A DNA stretch of 64,000 nt from contig NZ_VFJB01000003.1 in the NCBI RefSeq assembly GCF_008362905.1, positions 355,077-419,076 of the forward strand, read 5' to 3'. This DNA comes from Deferribacter autotrophicus (GTDB taxonomy: Bacteria > Chrysiogenota > Deferribacteres > Deferribacterales > Deferribacteraceae). Below are positions 20,344-30,700 of this stretch, in pieces (the first letter of the stretch is position 1; the number at the start of each line of letters is the position of its first letter). Made by a program: the position numbers and the translations under genes. Under the pieces are notes generated by a model, which made no database searches, was not told the origin of the DNA, and saw only the letters and a list, made by a program, of their open reading frames with translations.

Positions 20344-21891
20344 ATGGCAAAAAAGAAGAATAATACAGAATCTTTTGAGCAGCAACTCTGGAAAGCGGCA
20401 GACAAATTAAGAAAAAACATTGATGCAGCAGAATATAAACATATTGTTTTAGGTCTTATTTTCTTGAGATATATTTCAGATGCGTTTGAGGATTTATATG
20501 AAAAGCTTAAAAAAGGCGAAGGAGAGTATGCAGGAGCTGACCCTGAAGATGTTGATGAATATAGAGCTGAAAATGTGTTTTTTGTGCCGCAGAAATCAAG
20601 ATGGGAATTTTTAAAATCTAATGCAAAAAATCCTGAAATTGGAAAAATCATTGACGATGCAATGGAGTTAATTGAAAGAGAAAATCCTTCATTAAAAGGA
20701 GTTTTACCAAAAGGTTATGCCAGAGCCAATATAGACCCAATAAACCTTGGCAGGTTAATAGACCTTTTCAGTAATATTGCTTTTGATAAAGCAAAGGAAA
20801 GAAGCGCTGATATTTTAGGCCATGTCTTTGAGTATTTTTTAGGACAGTTTGCACTTGCAGAAGGTAAAAAGGGAGGGCAGTTCTACACTCCAAGAAGTGT
20901 TGTTGAGCTTTTGGTTGAAATGCTTGAGCCTTACAAAGGCAGGGTTTTTGACCCATGTTGTGGTTCTGGTGGAATGTTTGTGCAGTCTGAAAAGTTTGTA
21001 AAAGAACATCAGGGGAAAATCAATGATATTTCAATTTATGGACAGGAAAGCAACTACACAACATGGCGACTTTGTAAAATGAATCTTTCCATTAGAGGAA
21101 TAGACTCTTCGCAGGTTAAGTGGAATTCTGAAGGCTCATTTTTAAACGATGCCCACAAAGACTTAAAGGCTGATTTTGTTATTGCCAATCCACCGTTTAA
21201 CGACAGTGATTGGAGCGGTGATTTGTTGCGAAAAGATGTCAGATGGAAGTATGGGGTGCCCCCTGTTGGAAATGCCAATTATGCCTGGATACAGCACTTT
21301 GTTTTTCACCTTGCACCACACGGAAAAGCCGGTTTTGTCCTTGCAAAAGGTGCTCTTACCACAAAGCAAACAGCAGAATACGAAATTAGAAAAAATATGA
21401 TAGAAGATGATATTATTGATTGTATTGTCAATTTGCCACCTAAACTTTTTTTAAATACTCAAATTCCAGCCTCTTTATGGTTTATCCGTAAAAATAAAAC
21501 TACCCGTAAAGGGGAAATTCTTTTCATAGATGCCAGAGATATGGGAAAACTCATAAATAGAAGAACAAGAGTTTTAACAGAAAAAGATATAAAAAAGATT
21601 GCAGATACCTATCACAAATGGCAGAAAGAAGATGAAACTTATGAAGATATAAGAGGCTTTTGTAAATCAGCAAAAATTGAAGAAGTAAGAGACCTTGACT
21701 ATGTATTAACACCCGGTCGGTATGTTGGCCTTCCTGAAGAAGATGATGACTTTGATTTTGAAGAAAGACTTACAAAACTAAAAGCAGAATTTATGGAGCA
21801 GTTAAAAGAAGAAGAGAGGCTGAATAAACTAATTCTGGAAAATTTAGAAAAAATAGAGATTCCGCAGAAGGAGCAGGATAGTGAAACTTGA
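20344..21891 (+). CDS. hsdM: Type I restriction-modification methyltransferase subunit
   Basis: A 515-residue N6-adenine methyltransferase. It has an N-terminal HsdM helical domain (FEQQLWKAADKLRKNIDAAE), SAM motif I VFDPCCGSGGMFVQ (~205) and catalytic motif IV VIANPPFND (~280). The acidic C-terminus (EEDDDFDFEERLTKLKAEF) contacts the specificity subunit. With HsdS it methylates the recognition site, and with HsdR it forms the restriction complex. GGGAGG leads the ATG. It is the first gene of a six-gene operon whose members overlap by 8-11 bases up to hsdS. Confidence 0.96.
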   Translation: MAKKKNNTESFEQQLWKAADKLRKNIDAAEYKHIVLGLIFLRYISDAFEDLYEKLKKGEGEYAGADPEDVDEYRAENVFFVPQKSRWEFLKSNAKNPEIGKIIDDAMELIERENPSLKGVLPKGYARANIDPINLGRLIDLFSNIAFDKAKERSADILGHVFEYFLGQFALAEGKKGGQFYTPRSVVELLVEMLEPYKGRVFDPCCGSGGMFVQSEKFVKEHQGKINDISIYGQESNYTTWRLCKMNLSIRGIDSSQVKWNSEGSFLNDAHKDLKADFVIANPPFNDSDWSGDLLRKDVRWKYGVPPVGNANYAWIQHFVFHLAPHGKAGFVLAKGALTTKQTAEYEIRKNMIEDDIIDCIVNLPPKLFLNTQIPASLWFIRKNKTTRKGEILFIDARDMGKLINRRTRVLTEKDIKKIADTYHKWQKEDETYEDIRGFCKSAKIEEVRDLDYVLTPGRYVGLPEEDDDFDFEERLTKLKAEFMEQLKEEERLNKLILENLEKIEIPQKEQDSET

Positions 21892-22330
21892 AGAAATTTT
21901 AAAGCAACCTGAAGAACTCAAAAAATATCCAGAAATAAAAATGGAATGGTCTGATCCCGGTTTTGCTTTTAGAGTTACATTTAAAAAAGTTAATTATGAA
22001 AAAACTGAGAAAGAAAAAAATATTGCGAACGATTACGACCGATTAAACCGGCAACAAACCGGCAATAAACCGGCAACAAAGAGGCAGCAAACCGGCAGTG
22101 AACTTAAATTAATCTCAATGGGGCTTAATAATAGACAGATTAAAGCTATAGTTTATGTTCAAGAGCACGGGAGAATAACAAACAAAGAATATAGGCAAAT
22201 TTTCAATGTTTCTGAGAGAACTGCCAGAAATGATTTAAAGGAATTATGCGAAAAAGAAATTTTTCAAAAAATAGGGGAAACAGGTAGAAGCACCTATTAT
22301 ATTTTGAAGGAGAAAGATAGTGACCGATAA
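21881..22330 (+). CDS. HTH protein resembling the C-terminus of AlbA_2/RecG-like regulators
   Basis: A 149-residue protein starting with GTG at 21881, overlapping the hsdM stop by 11 bases, with GAAGGAG ahead. The C-terminal winged helix (NNRQIKAIVYVQEHGRITNK, then NVSERTARNDLKEL) matches the tail of AlbA_2-type 'ATP-dependent helicase-like' regulators. The N-terminal Schlafen/AlbA and ATPase domains of those proteins are missing. A Q/T/G/K-rich linker (~57-75) comes from a short DNA tandem repeat of about 11 bases (GGCAACAAACC) at 22048-22100. It may be a truncated gene kept in frame, or a stand-alone regulator of the restriction operon. Confidence 0.6.
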   Translation: MKLEEILKQPEELKKYPEIKMEWSDPGFAFRVTFKKVNYEKTEKEKNIANDYDRLNRQQTGNKPATKRQQTGSELKLISMGLNNRQIKAIVYVQEHGRITNKEYRQIFNVSERTARNDLKELCEKEIFQKIGETGRSTYYILKEKDSDR

Positions 22331-23399
22331 AGTGCCAAAAGGTTGGAAAAATGATAAAAAATACAATGAATGGATAAAGAGTTTAAAAGAAAAATTCAGA
22401 CAGGTTCAATTAAAAGCTGCTGTTAAGGTAAACAGTGAATTACTAAATTTTTACTGGGAGCTTGGAAAAGAGATTGCAGAGAAACAAAAAGAGGCAAAAT
22501 GGGGAGATAAGTTAATTGAAAAATTAAGTAAAGATTTGATGGCGGAGTTCCCTGATGTGAAAGGGTTTTCAAAAAGAAATCTTGAACAAATAAGAAGATG
22601 GTTTCTTTTCTGGAATGGCTATTTCCCAATTGCGCAGCAACCTGCTTCGCAAATTATACATTTATTAACCTCAATCCCATGGTGGCATAATGTGGTGATT
22701 ATCTCTAAATGCAAAACACCTGAAGAAGCATTGTTTTATGTTCAAAAAACAATAGAAAACAGCTGGTCAAGGTCAGTTTTAACCCATCAAATAGAGAGTG
22801 GACTATACGAACGAGCAGGAAAATCCATAACAAACTTTGATAAAACATTACCTAAACCGCAATCAGATCTGGCAAAAGAGATGTTAAAAGATCCATACTG
22901 TTTTGATTTTCTTGCAATAAGAGATGATTATACGGAAAAAGAACTTGAGAATGACTTACTAACAAATTTAACAAAATTTCTCCTTGAACTTGGAGCTGGT
23001 TTTTCCTTTTTAGGAAAGCAATATAAGATTGAAGTTGGTGAAGAAGAATTTTACATAGATTTGTTGTTTTACCATGTAAAATTACATTGTTATGTTGTTA
23101 TAGAATTAAAAACCGGGAAATTTAAACCTGAATATGCAGGGAAACTAAATTTTTACATATCAGCAGTTGATTCATTATTTAAAACAGAAAAGGACAATCC
23201 AACAATAGGGATTTTGATTTGTAAGGAAAAGAATAAAACAATTGTAGAATATTCTCTGCGTGATATTTCAAAACCAATTGGAGTTAGTGAATATAAAATT
23301 ACCAGAGAATTACCAGAGGAGTTAAAATCCTCTTTGCCAGATATTAAAGATATTGAAGCAAGTTTAAATGAAGTTAAAGAGGAGAAAGACAATGACTGA
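22320..23399 (+). CDS. DUF1016/YhcG-type PD-(D/E)XK nuclease inserted between hsdM and hsdS
   Basis: A 359-residue protein. The N-terminal DUF1016 domain (KLIEKLSKDLMAEFPDVKGF, then SKRNLEQIRRWF) is followed by a PD-(D/E)XK core with FYIDLLFYHVKLHCYVVIEL and the Lys of ELKTGKF (~245-270). This family often accompanies type I restriction genes and is thought to be nucleolytic. GTG start at 22320; it overlaps the gene before by 11 and hsdS by 8 bases. Its first nine residues, MTDKVPKGW, equal those of hsdS, and the leader sequence is also duplicated, showing it was spliced into the old hsdS start. Confidence 0.85.
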   Translation: MTDKVPKGWKNDKKYNEWIKSLKEKFRQVQLKAAVKVNSELLNFYWELGKEIAEKQKEAKWGDKLIEKLSKDLMAEFPDVKGFSKRNLEQIRRWFLFWNGYFPIAQQPASQIIHLLTSIPWWHNVVIISKCKTPEEALFYVQKTIENSWSRSVLTHQIESGLYERAGKSITNFDKTLPKPQSDLAKEMLKDPYCFDFLAIRDDYTEKELENDLLTNLTKFLLELGAGFSFLGKQYKIEVGEEEFYIDLLFYHVKLHCYVVIELKTGKFKPEYAGKLNFYISAVDSLFKTEKDNPTIGILICKEKNKTIVEYSLRDISKPIGVSEYKITRELPEELKSSLPDIKDIEASLNEVKEEKDND

Positions 23400-24573
23400 T
23401 AAAGTGCCGAAGGGATGGAAAAGAGTGAAGTTGGGGGAGGTGGCGGAGATTATTGGTGGAGGGACTCCTAAAACTAAAGTACCTGAATATTGGAATGGCA
23501 ATATCCCATGGTTAACTCCAAAAGATTTATCAAATTTTAAAGGCATATATATTTCTCATGGTGAAAGATTTATTACAAAATTAGGATTGCAAGAATCAAG
23601 TGCTAAGTTACTTCCTAAAGGTTCTATATTATTAACTTCAAGAGCTCCTGTAGGTTATTTAGCTATTGCAAAAAATGAAATAGCTACTAATCAAGGATTT
23701 AGAAGTCTTGTAGTAAAAAATGGATATGATAATTTATTTGTTTTTTATTTATTAAAGAATAATATTGAATATTTAAAATCTCAAGCTACAGGGACAACTT
23801 TTGGGGAAATATCTGGTTCAACTTTAAAATTATTAGAATTTTCTTTCCCCCCTCTCCCGGAGCAAAAAGCCATTGCATCGGTGCTTTCATCATTGGATGA
23901 TAAAATTGATCTTCTCCACCGCCAGAACAAAACCCTTGAAAAAATGGCAGAAACCCTCTTTCGCCAGTGGTTCATTGAAGAGGCAAAAGAGGATTGGGAG
24001 GAGGTTTCTTTAGGTGATAGCGAACTTGCCAAAATAATTAAAAGTGGAATTAAGAAATTTGACGGTATAAAAATTTATCTTGCTACAGGTGATGTCAATG
24101 ATACTGAAATTCAAGGCGGTGAATACATTACCTATGATAAAAGACCTTCAAGAGCAAATATGCAACCAATAGAATTTTCAGTTTGGTTTGCTAAAAAAGG
24201 TGGTGTAAAGAAACTACTTATGTTTGATGATTATTCAGATATTGATAATATTATTCTATCAACTGGATTTACTGGATTAAAAACGACTGAATTAAGTCAT
24301 TATTATATTTGGTGTTTTATATTATCAGAAGAGTTTCAGGAAATAAAAGATTCTTTTGTTAGCGGAACAGTTCAACCTGATATAAATAATGAAGGGGTAA
24401 AACAAATAATGATATTAAAGCCTGATAAAGAGACTTTGGAGAGATTTAATAAAATCGTTAAGCCTTATTTTATGAAAATTCAATCAAACAAAAACCAAAT
24501 CCTTACATTGGAAAAACTGCGGGATACACTCCTGCCAAAACTAATGAGCGGAGAAGTGAGGGTGAGTATATGA
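23392..24573 (+). CDS. hsdS: Type I restriction specificity subunit
   Basis: A 393-residue subunit with two target-recognition domains. The first spans ~1-150 (VKLGEVAEIIGGGTPKTKVP), followed by the conserved helix PPLPEQKAIASVLSSLDDKI (~160). The second domain (~215-365) ends in a helix ending LRDTLLPKLMSGEV. It determines the DNA sequence recognised by the methylase and nuclease. ATG at 23392 overlaps the nuclease gene's stop (ATGACTGA). The second domain (24000-24500) is more AT-rich than the surrounding part, consistent with recombinational exchange of recognition modules. Confidence 0.94.
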   Translation: MTDKVPKGWKRVKLGEVAEIIGGGTPKTKVPEYWNGNIPWLTPKDLSNFKGIYISHGERFITKLGLQESSAKLLPKGSILLTSRAPVGYLAIAKNEIATNQGFRSLVVKNGYDNLFVFYLLKNNIEYLKSQATGTTFGEISGSTLKLLEFSFPPLPEQKAIASVLSSLDDKIDLLHRQNKTLEKMAETLFRQWFIEEAKEDWEEVSLGDSELAKIIKSGIKKFDGIKIYLATGDVNDTEIQGGEYITYDKRPSRANMQPIEFSVWFAKKGGVKKLLMFDDYSDIDNIILSTGFTGLKTTELSHYYIWCFILSEEFQEIKDSFVSGTVQPDINNEGVKQIMILKPDKETLERFNKIVKPYFMKIQSNKNQILTLEKLRDTLLPKLMSGEVRVSI

Positions 24574-24639
24574 AAAAATTTTAATTTTATACTTTTGTTT
24601 CAATTCCTTAATGAGGGAATAATTAAAGAGGAGATGGAA

Positions 24640-27600
24640 ATGAATAGATACAATAATTTTTCAAGAGGTTCTGAATGGAGAAAATGGGATTTGCATGTGC
24701 ATACGCCATATTCCTGCTTAAATAATCAATTCGGGGAGGATTTTGACAATTATGTAAAGCAGCTATTTAAAAACGCAATTGAAAAAGAAATAGCAGTTAT
24801 CGGAATAACAGATTATTTCTCTATAGAAGGTTATAAAAGGATTAAAGAGGAATATTTGGATAAAGATGATAAACTATCTACTTTATTTACTGACGAAGAG
24901 ATAGCTAAGATAAAAAAAATTTTAATATTATCTAATATAGAATTCCGGTTAAATAAATTAGTAGGGAAGAATAGGATAAATTTTCATGTTATTTTTTCTA
25001 ACAAAGTTTCTATTAAAGATATTGAAGAAAATTTTTTAAGAGAGTTGAAATTTGTCTATGAGGGAACACCTCAACAAGAAGATGAAAGAAGAGCATTGAC
25101 AATAAGTAATTTAGAGGAATTAGGAAAAAGATTAAAAGAAGAGCATGAAAAATTTAAAGATAAAAGTGACATAGAAGTTGGGATGATGAATGCAGTAGTT
25201 GATGATAGTGATATTACAAAAATTTTATCAAATAAGAAATCTATTTTTGAAGGAAAGTATTTACTGTTTGTTCCATCCGACGAAGATTTGAGTAAAATTT
25301 CATGGGATAGTCAAGATCATAATGTTAGGAAAATTATTATTCAAAAATCAGATGGTCTTTTAGCTTCAAATCCCAATACCATAAAATGGGCATTAGGAGA
25401 ATTTTATAAAGATCCTAAAGAATATGAAAAAGAGTTTAAATCCTTTAAACCATGTGTATGGGGTTCTGATGCTCATTCTTTTGACAGACTATTTGAACCT
25501 GATGAAAGAAGATATACTTGGATTAAAGCAGATCCAACTTTTGAAGGATTGAAACAGATTAAATATGAGCCCAAAGAGAGAGTTTTTATTGGTGAAAAAC
25601 CTGAATTGCTAAAAAGAGTAAGAGAAAATAAAACAAAATTTATTAAAAGTTTAGCTATTACTCAAGTGTCAGGTTATGATGAAAAACAAGGAATTTGGTT
25701 TAAAGATATTGAAATACCTTTTAACTCAGGGCTTGTAGCTATCATAGGTAATAAAGGTAGTGGGAAAAGTGCTATTGTTGATATTTTAGGATTGTGTGGA
25801 AATTCGCATCAGTATAAAGATTTTTCTTTTTTAAAAAAAGACCGATTTCTTGCAAAAGGATTAGCACAAAATTTTGAAGCTACTTTAGAATGGGAAGATA
25901 AAACTAAAATAATTAAAAACCTTTCAGATAAACCAGATACTACTGCACCTGAGCGTGTAAGATATTTACCTCAGAATTTTTTTGAAAAGCTAACGAACGA
26001 AATAGAGGAAAGAGAATTTCCTAACACATTGGAAAATATTGTTTTTAGTTATTTACCTGATGAGCAAAAATTAGGTAAAAGTTCATTTCAAGAATTGATA
26101 GATTATAAGAAACAATCCATTCAAAATGATATAAATCAAATTATTAATGAAATAGATGTACTAAACAAACAAATTATTGAGTTAGAGAAGAAACAGCATC
26201 CTACTTATTTACAGGAATTAGAAAATAAATTATCTTTAAAAAAGGAAGAATTAAAAGAACATGAAAAGAATAAACCGAAAGAGGTTAAGAATCCCAAAGA
26301 TGATGAGAAATTAAGTAAGGAACAAAGGGAATTGTTTGAAAAATTAGAAGCATTAAATAAGGAATTAGATAATATAGAAACAGAAATTAAAGAAAAGCAG
26401 AAGGAACTTGAGGTTTTAACACTAAAACAAGAAGAACTTAGTCAATTACTTAAGAATATTAAATTAGAAAAACAGCGAATTGAAAAGTTCAAGCAAGACA
26501 ATAAAGCTACTTTTGAAAAATTCGGACTGGATATTGATTCTATAATTACTTTTAATATCAACACTAAAACTATTGAGAAAAAAATTAAAGAATTTAAAAA
26601 GCAGATAGAAGATATTCAAGCAGTTTTATTGATTAATGAGAATATAGAGAAAGTAGAGGAAGAAAAAAGAAAGGATTTAACCGAAAATAGTTTAATGGTA
26701 AAGAAAGAGAAAATAAAATCAGAAATAGAAAAAATAAAAAAAGAACTAACTGAGCCGGAGAAAAAATATCAGAAGTATTTGGAGACTTTGAAAAAATGGA
26801 AACAAAAGAGAAATGAAATTTTAGGGGATGAAACAAAACCAGATACCATAAAATGGTTAGAAAAACAAATTAATTTTGTTAATTCAGAGTTAAATAATCG
26901 TTTAAAACAATTGAGAGATGAGAGAATAAATAAAACTTTAGAAATTTATAAGAAAAAAGAAGAATTAGTAAAAATTTATAAGAAATTTAAAGAAGCAATA
27001 GATAAAGAAATCTTAAGCCATACTGAAGTGCTTGAAGATTATGAGATAATTATAGAAGCTGCTTTAAATATTAGAAATGAATTTGTTGACAAATTTCTCT
27101 CATTTATTAATCAAAAATTACGAGGGAGTTTTTACGGGAAAGAAGAAGGTGAGATTTTATTAAGAGAATTAGTTGATAATGTTGATATTAATTCTGAAGA
27201 AGATTTCAGAAGTTTTTTGGAGAAGATTATCTATATTTTAGAAGTTGATCATAGAGAAGCTTTTAAAGAAAAAACAGATGAAGAAAAAAGAAGATATATA
27301 TTTGAACAAGTTAAAGAATTAGAAGATTTTTATCATTACCTCTTTTCACTGGAATATGTTGAGCCCACTTATGAATTGAAATTAGGATCTAAAAGCATAT
27401 CACAGCTTTCTCCTGGTGAAAAAGGAGCGTTGTTAATAGTTTTTTATTTGATGTTAGATAAAGATAATATTCCTCTTATTGTAGATCAACCAGAAGAAAA
27501 TTTAGATAATGAAAGTATATATAGGATTTTGACTAAATTTATAAAATTAGCTAAGCAAAGAAGACAAATTATTTTAGTCACACACAATCCTAATTTGGCA

Positions 27601-27780
27601 ATTGTTGGAGATGCAGAACAAATTATTTTCGTTAATATTGATAAGAAAAATGGGAATAAATTTAGTTTTAAATCTGGTTCTATAGAAAATCCTGTAATAA
27701 ATAAACATGCTTCAGATATTCTTGAAGGAACTTTAAAGGCTTTTGATTTAAGAAGATTAAAATATTTTAAAGGAAAATAA
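24640..27780 (+). CDS. PHP-domain phosphoesterase fused to SMC-like ATPase (TrlF-like)
   Basis: A 1046-residue protein. Residues ~1-310 are a PHP-type phosphoesterase (KWDLHVHTPYS with metal-binding HxH, GITDYF, CVWGSDAHSFD). An ABC/SMC ATPase begins at ~365 (IIGNKGSGKSAIVDIL). A long coiled coil of ~350 residues follows with no CxxC zinc hook. The ATPase closes with QLSPGEKGALLIVFYL (signature), PLIVDQPEENLD (Walker B) and VTHNPN. I believe this is the TrlF-like group linked to restriction loci; a nuclease effector fed by an SMC-like sensor is inferred. ATG at 24640 was chosen, six bases after GAGGAG. hsdR follows two bases after its stop. Confidence 0.8.
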   Translation: MNRYNNFSRGSEWRKWDLHVHTPYSCLNNQFGEDFDNYVKQLFKNAIEKEIAVIGITDYFSIEGYKRIKEEYLDKDDKLSTLFTDEEIAKIKKILILSNIEFRLNKLVGKNRINFHVIFSNKVSIKDIEENFLRELKFVYEGTPQQEDERRALTISNLEELGKRLKEEHEKFKDKSDIEVGMMNAVVDDSDITKILSNKKSIFEGKYLLFVPSDEDLSKISWDSQDHNVRKIIIQKSDGLLASNPNTIKWALGEFYKDPKEYEKEFKSFKPCVWGSDAHSFDRLFEPDERRYTWIKADPTFEGLKQIKYEPKERVFIGEKPELLKRVRENKTKFIKSLAITQVSGYDEKQGIWFKDIEIPFNSGLVAIIGNKGSGKSAIVDILGLCGNSHQYKDFSFLKKDRFLAKGLAQNFEATLEWEDKTKIIKNLSDKPDTTAPERVRYLPQNFFEKLTNEIEEREFPNTLENIVFSYLPDEQKLGKSSFQELIDYKKQSIQNDINQIINEIDVLNKQIIELEKKQHPTYLQELENKLSLKKEELKEHEKNKPKEVKNPKDDEKLSKEQRELFEKLEALNKELDNIETEIKEKQKELEVLTLKQEELSQLLKNIKLEKQRIEKFKQDNKATFEKFGLDIDSIITFNINTKTIEKKIKEFKKQIEDIQAVLLINENIEKVEEEKRKDLTENSLMVKKEKIKSEIEKIKKELTEPEKKYQKYLETLKKWKQKRNEILGDETKPDTIKWLEKQINFVNSELNNRLKQLRDERINKTLEIYKKKEELVKIYKKFKEAIDKEILSHTEVLEDYEIIIEAALNIRNEFVDKFLSFINQKLRGSFYGKEEGEILLRELVDNVDINSEEDFRSFLEKIIYILEVDHREAFKEKTDEEKRRYIFEQVKELEDFYHYLFSLEYVEPTYELKLGSKSISQLSPGEKGALLIVFYLMLDKDNIPLIVDQPEENLDNESIYRILTKFIKLAKQRRQIILVTHNPNLAIVGDAEQIIFVNIDKKNGNKFSFKSGSIENPVINKHASDILEGTLKAFDLRRLKYFKGK

Positions 27781-27782
27781 CC

Positions 27783-30700
27783 ATGCCTAATCTAAACGAA
27801 AATTCCATTGAACAATTTGCCATCGACCTTCTTCAATCTCAAGGCTATGATTATGCCTTTGGTCCGGATATTGCACCTGATGGCGTGAGTCCTGAAAGAA
27901 GATCTTTTGAAGAAGTTATTTTAGAAAGCAGGTTAAAAAAGGCACTTAGAATTATAAATCCACTTATCCCTGAATATGCTCTTGATGATGCAATAAAGCA
28001 GGTAAAAAATCTTAATTTTCCTGAACTTATTTCCAACAATGAAGCCTTTCACCGTATGATTACAGAAGGGGTAAGGGTCAGTTATCAAAAGAATGGAGAG
28101 GAAAAAGGGGATTATGTCTGGCTTGTTGATTTTAAAAACCCTGAAAATAACGATTTTTTAGTTGTAAATCAGTTTACTGTAATTGAAAACAATGTAAATA
28201 AAAGGCCTGATATTGTGCTTTTTATAAACGGCTTACCTCTTGTTGTAATGGAGCTTAAAAATCCAGCAGATGAAAATGCAACCATTAAATCAGCATATAA
28301 TCAGATTCAGACCTATAAAAGAACAATCCCTTCTCTATTTAACTACAACGAGATTTTGATTATTTCCGATGGGCTTGAGGCAAAGGCAGGAAGTCTATCC
28401 GCCGGATTTGACAGGTTTATGGCGTGGAAATCCATTGATCCCGTAGGGCCAGACCTGCATGTCTGCCCGTCAAAACACACGGGCGAACACACCGTAGGGG
28501 CAGACCTACGTGTCTGCCCGCAAAAACATACGGGCGAACACATAGGTTCGCCCCTACAGTCACAATTGGAAATTTTAATAAAGGGACTTTTAAATAAAAA
28601 TACCCTTCTTGATTACATTAGATTTTTCATTGTTTTTGATAAATCAAAAAGGGAGGATGAAAAAGGGCAGACTATGATTCAGATAACAAAAAAGATAGCT
28701 GCATATCATCAGTATTATGCTGTAAACAAAGCGATTGAATCTACCATCAGGGCTATTGGACAAAATAAACAGGATAATGTTTTAAGGGAGTCTCCTGCCT
28801 CTTATGGTCTCCCTGATGTAAAAACTCAAGCAAAAGGAGATAAAAAAGCAGGTGTAATCTGGCATACGCAAGGGTCAGGTAAATCTTTATCAATGGTTTT
28901 TTATTCAGGAAAGATTATTCAGATTCTAAATAACCCAACGATTGTGGTAATTACAGATAGAAATGATCTTGATGACCAGCTTTTTGATACCTTTGCTGCA
29001 TCAAAACAACTTTTAAGGCAGGAGCCGGTGCAGGCTGAAAGCAGAGAGCATTTAAAGACACTTTTAAAAGTTGCATCAGGTGGTGTGGTTTTTACAACAA
29101 TTCATAAATTCTGGCCTGATGAGGGAAATATATATGAAACACTCTCTGAAAGAGACAATATTATTGTAATTGTTGATGAAGCACATAGGACTCAATACGG
29201 ATTTAAGGCAAAAATTAATGAGGGAAAGGGTGAGATAAAATACGGTTTTGCAAAATATTTAAGGGATGCTCTGCCAAATGCAACCTACATTGCATTTACA
29301 GGAACTCCAATTGAGAAAACAGACAGAAATACTCCAGCTGTTTTTGGGAATTATATTGATATTTATGACATCTCCAACGCAGTTGAGGATGGTGTAACTG
29401 TCCCTATTTATTATGAAAGTAGGCTTGTAAGGGTAGATATTGATGAGGAAGGTAAAAGGTTAATTGAAGAATTTGAGAAAGAACTTAATGAAAAAGGTCT
29501 TTCTGAAACTGAAAAAGCAAAAACAAAATGGGCAAAATTAGAGGCTATTGTTGGCAGCAAAGAAAGAGTAGAGCAAATCGCAAAAGATATTGTAAATCAT
29601 TTTGAAGAAAGACTTGCAGTAATGGAAGGCAAGGGAATGATTGTGGCTATGACAAGGAGAATTGCAGTTAAATTGTACAATGAGATAATAAAATTGCGGC
29701 CTGATTGGCATAGTGATGAACTTAAAAAAGGAAAAATAAAGCTTGTGATGACTGTATCATCTTCAGATGAGCCTGAAATTGCAAAATTCTATCTAACAAA
29801 GGAGCAAAGGAGAATACTTGCAGATAGATTTAAAGACCCTGAGGATGAGTTAAAATTAGTAATAGTTGTTGATATGTGGCTTACCGGCTTTGATGTGCCA
29901 TGCCTTCACACAATGTATATTGATAAACCAATGAAGGGACATACCTTAATGCAGGCAATTGCAAGGGTAAACAGAGTTTATAAGGATAAAACAGGAGGCC
30001 TTATTGTTGATTATCTTGGAATTGCAGCAGATTTAAAGGAAGCGTTAAAGTTTTACGCTGATAGTGGTGGCAAAGGAGATCCTGCTAAACTTCAGGAAGA
30101 GGCTATGAAGATAATGCTTGAAAAGTTGGAAGTTGTAAGGGATATGTTTTTTGGTTTTGATTATAAAAGGTATTTTAATGCTGATACAAAAGAAAAACTT
30201 TCAATAATTCTTGAAGCAGCGAACTTTATTCTTGGGCTTGAAGATGGTAAAAAAAGGTTTATTGACGCAGTAACTGCTCTTTCAAAGGCGTTTGCAATTG
30301 CAATTCCTCACCCTGAAGCGCTTAAAATAAAAGAGGAAGTTGCTTTTTTCCAGGCATTAAAGTCAAGGCTTATAAAATTTGATAGCACAGGGAGAGGAAA
30401 ATCTATAAATGAAATAGAAACAGCAATCAAACAGGTTATAGATAAGGCAATGGTTTCTAATGAAGTAATTGATGTTTTTGATGCTGCTGGGCTAAAAAAA
30501 CCTGATATTTCTATATTATCTGATGAGTTTCTTGAAGAAATAAAAGAAATGAAACATCAAAATATTGCCATTGAGGTTTTGAAAAAAATTATAAACGATG
30601 AGATTAAGGGTAGAATTAGAAAAAATTTAGTAAAGAGCAAGTCCTTAATGGAATCATTAGAAGAGTTAATTCGTAAATACAATAATAAAATCTTAACTGC

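Noticed and set aside
24640..27780. RloC/PrrC anticodon nuclease or RecN/SbcC repair protein
   Set aside because: The N-terminus is a PHP phosphoesterase with HxH, there is no anticodon nuclease motif, and the coiled coil has no CxxC zinc hook.
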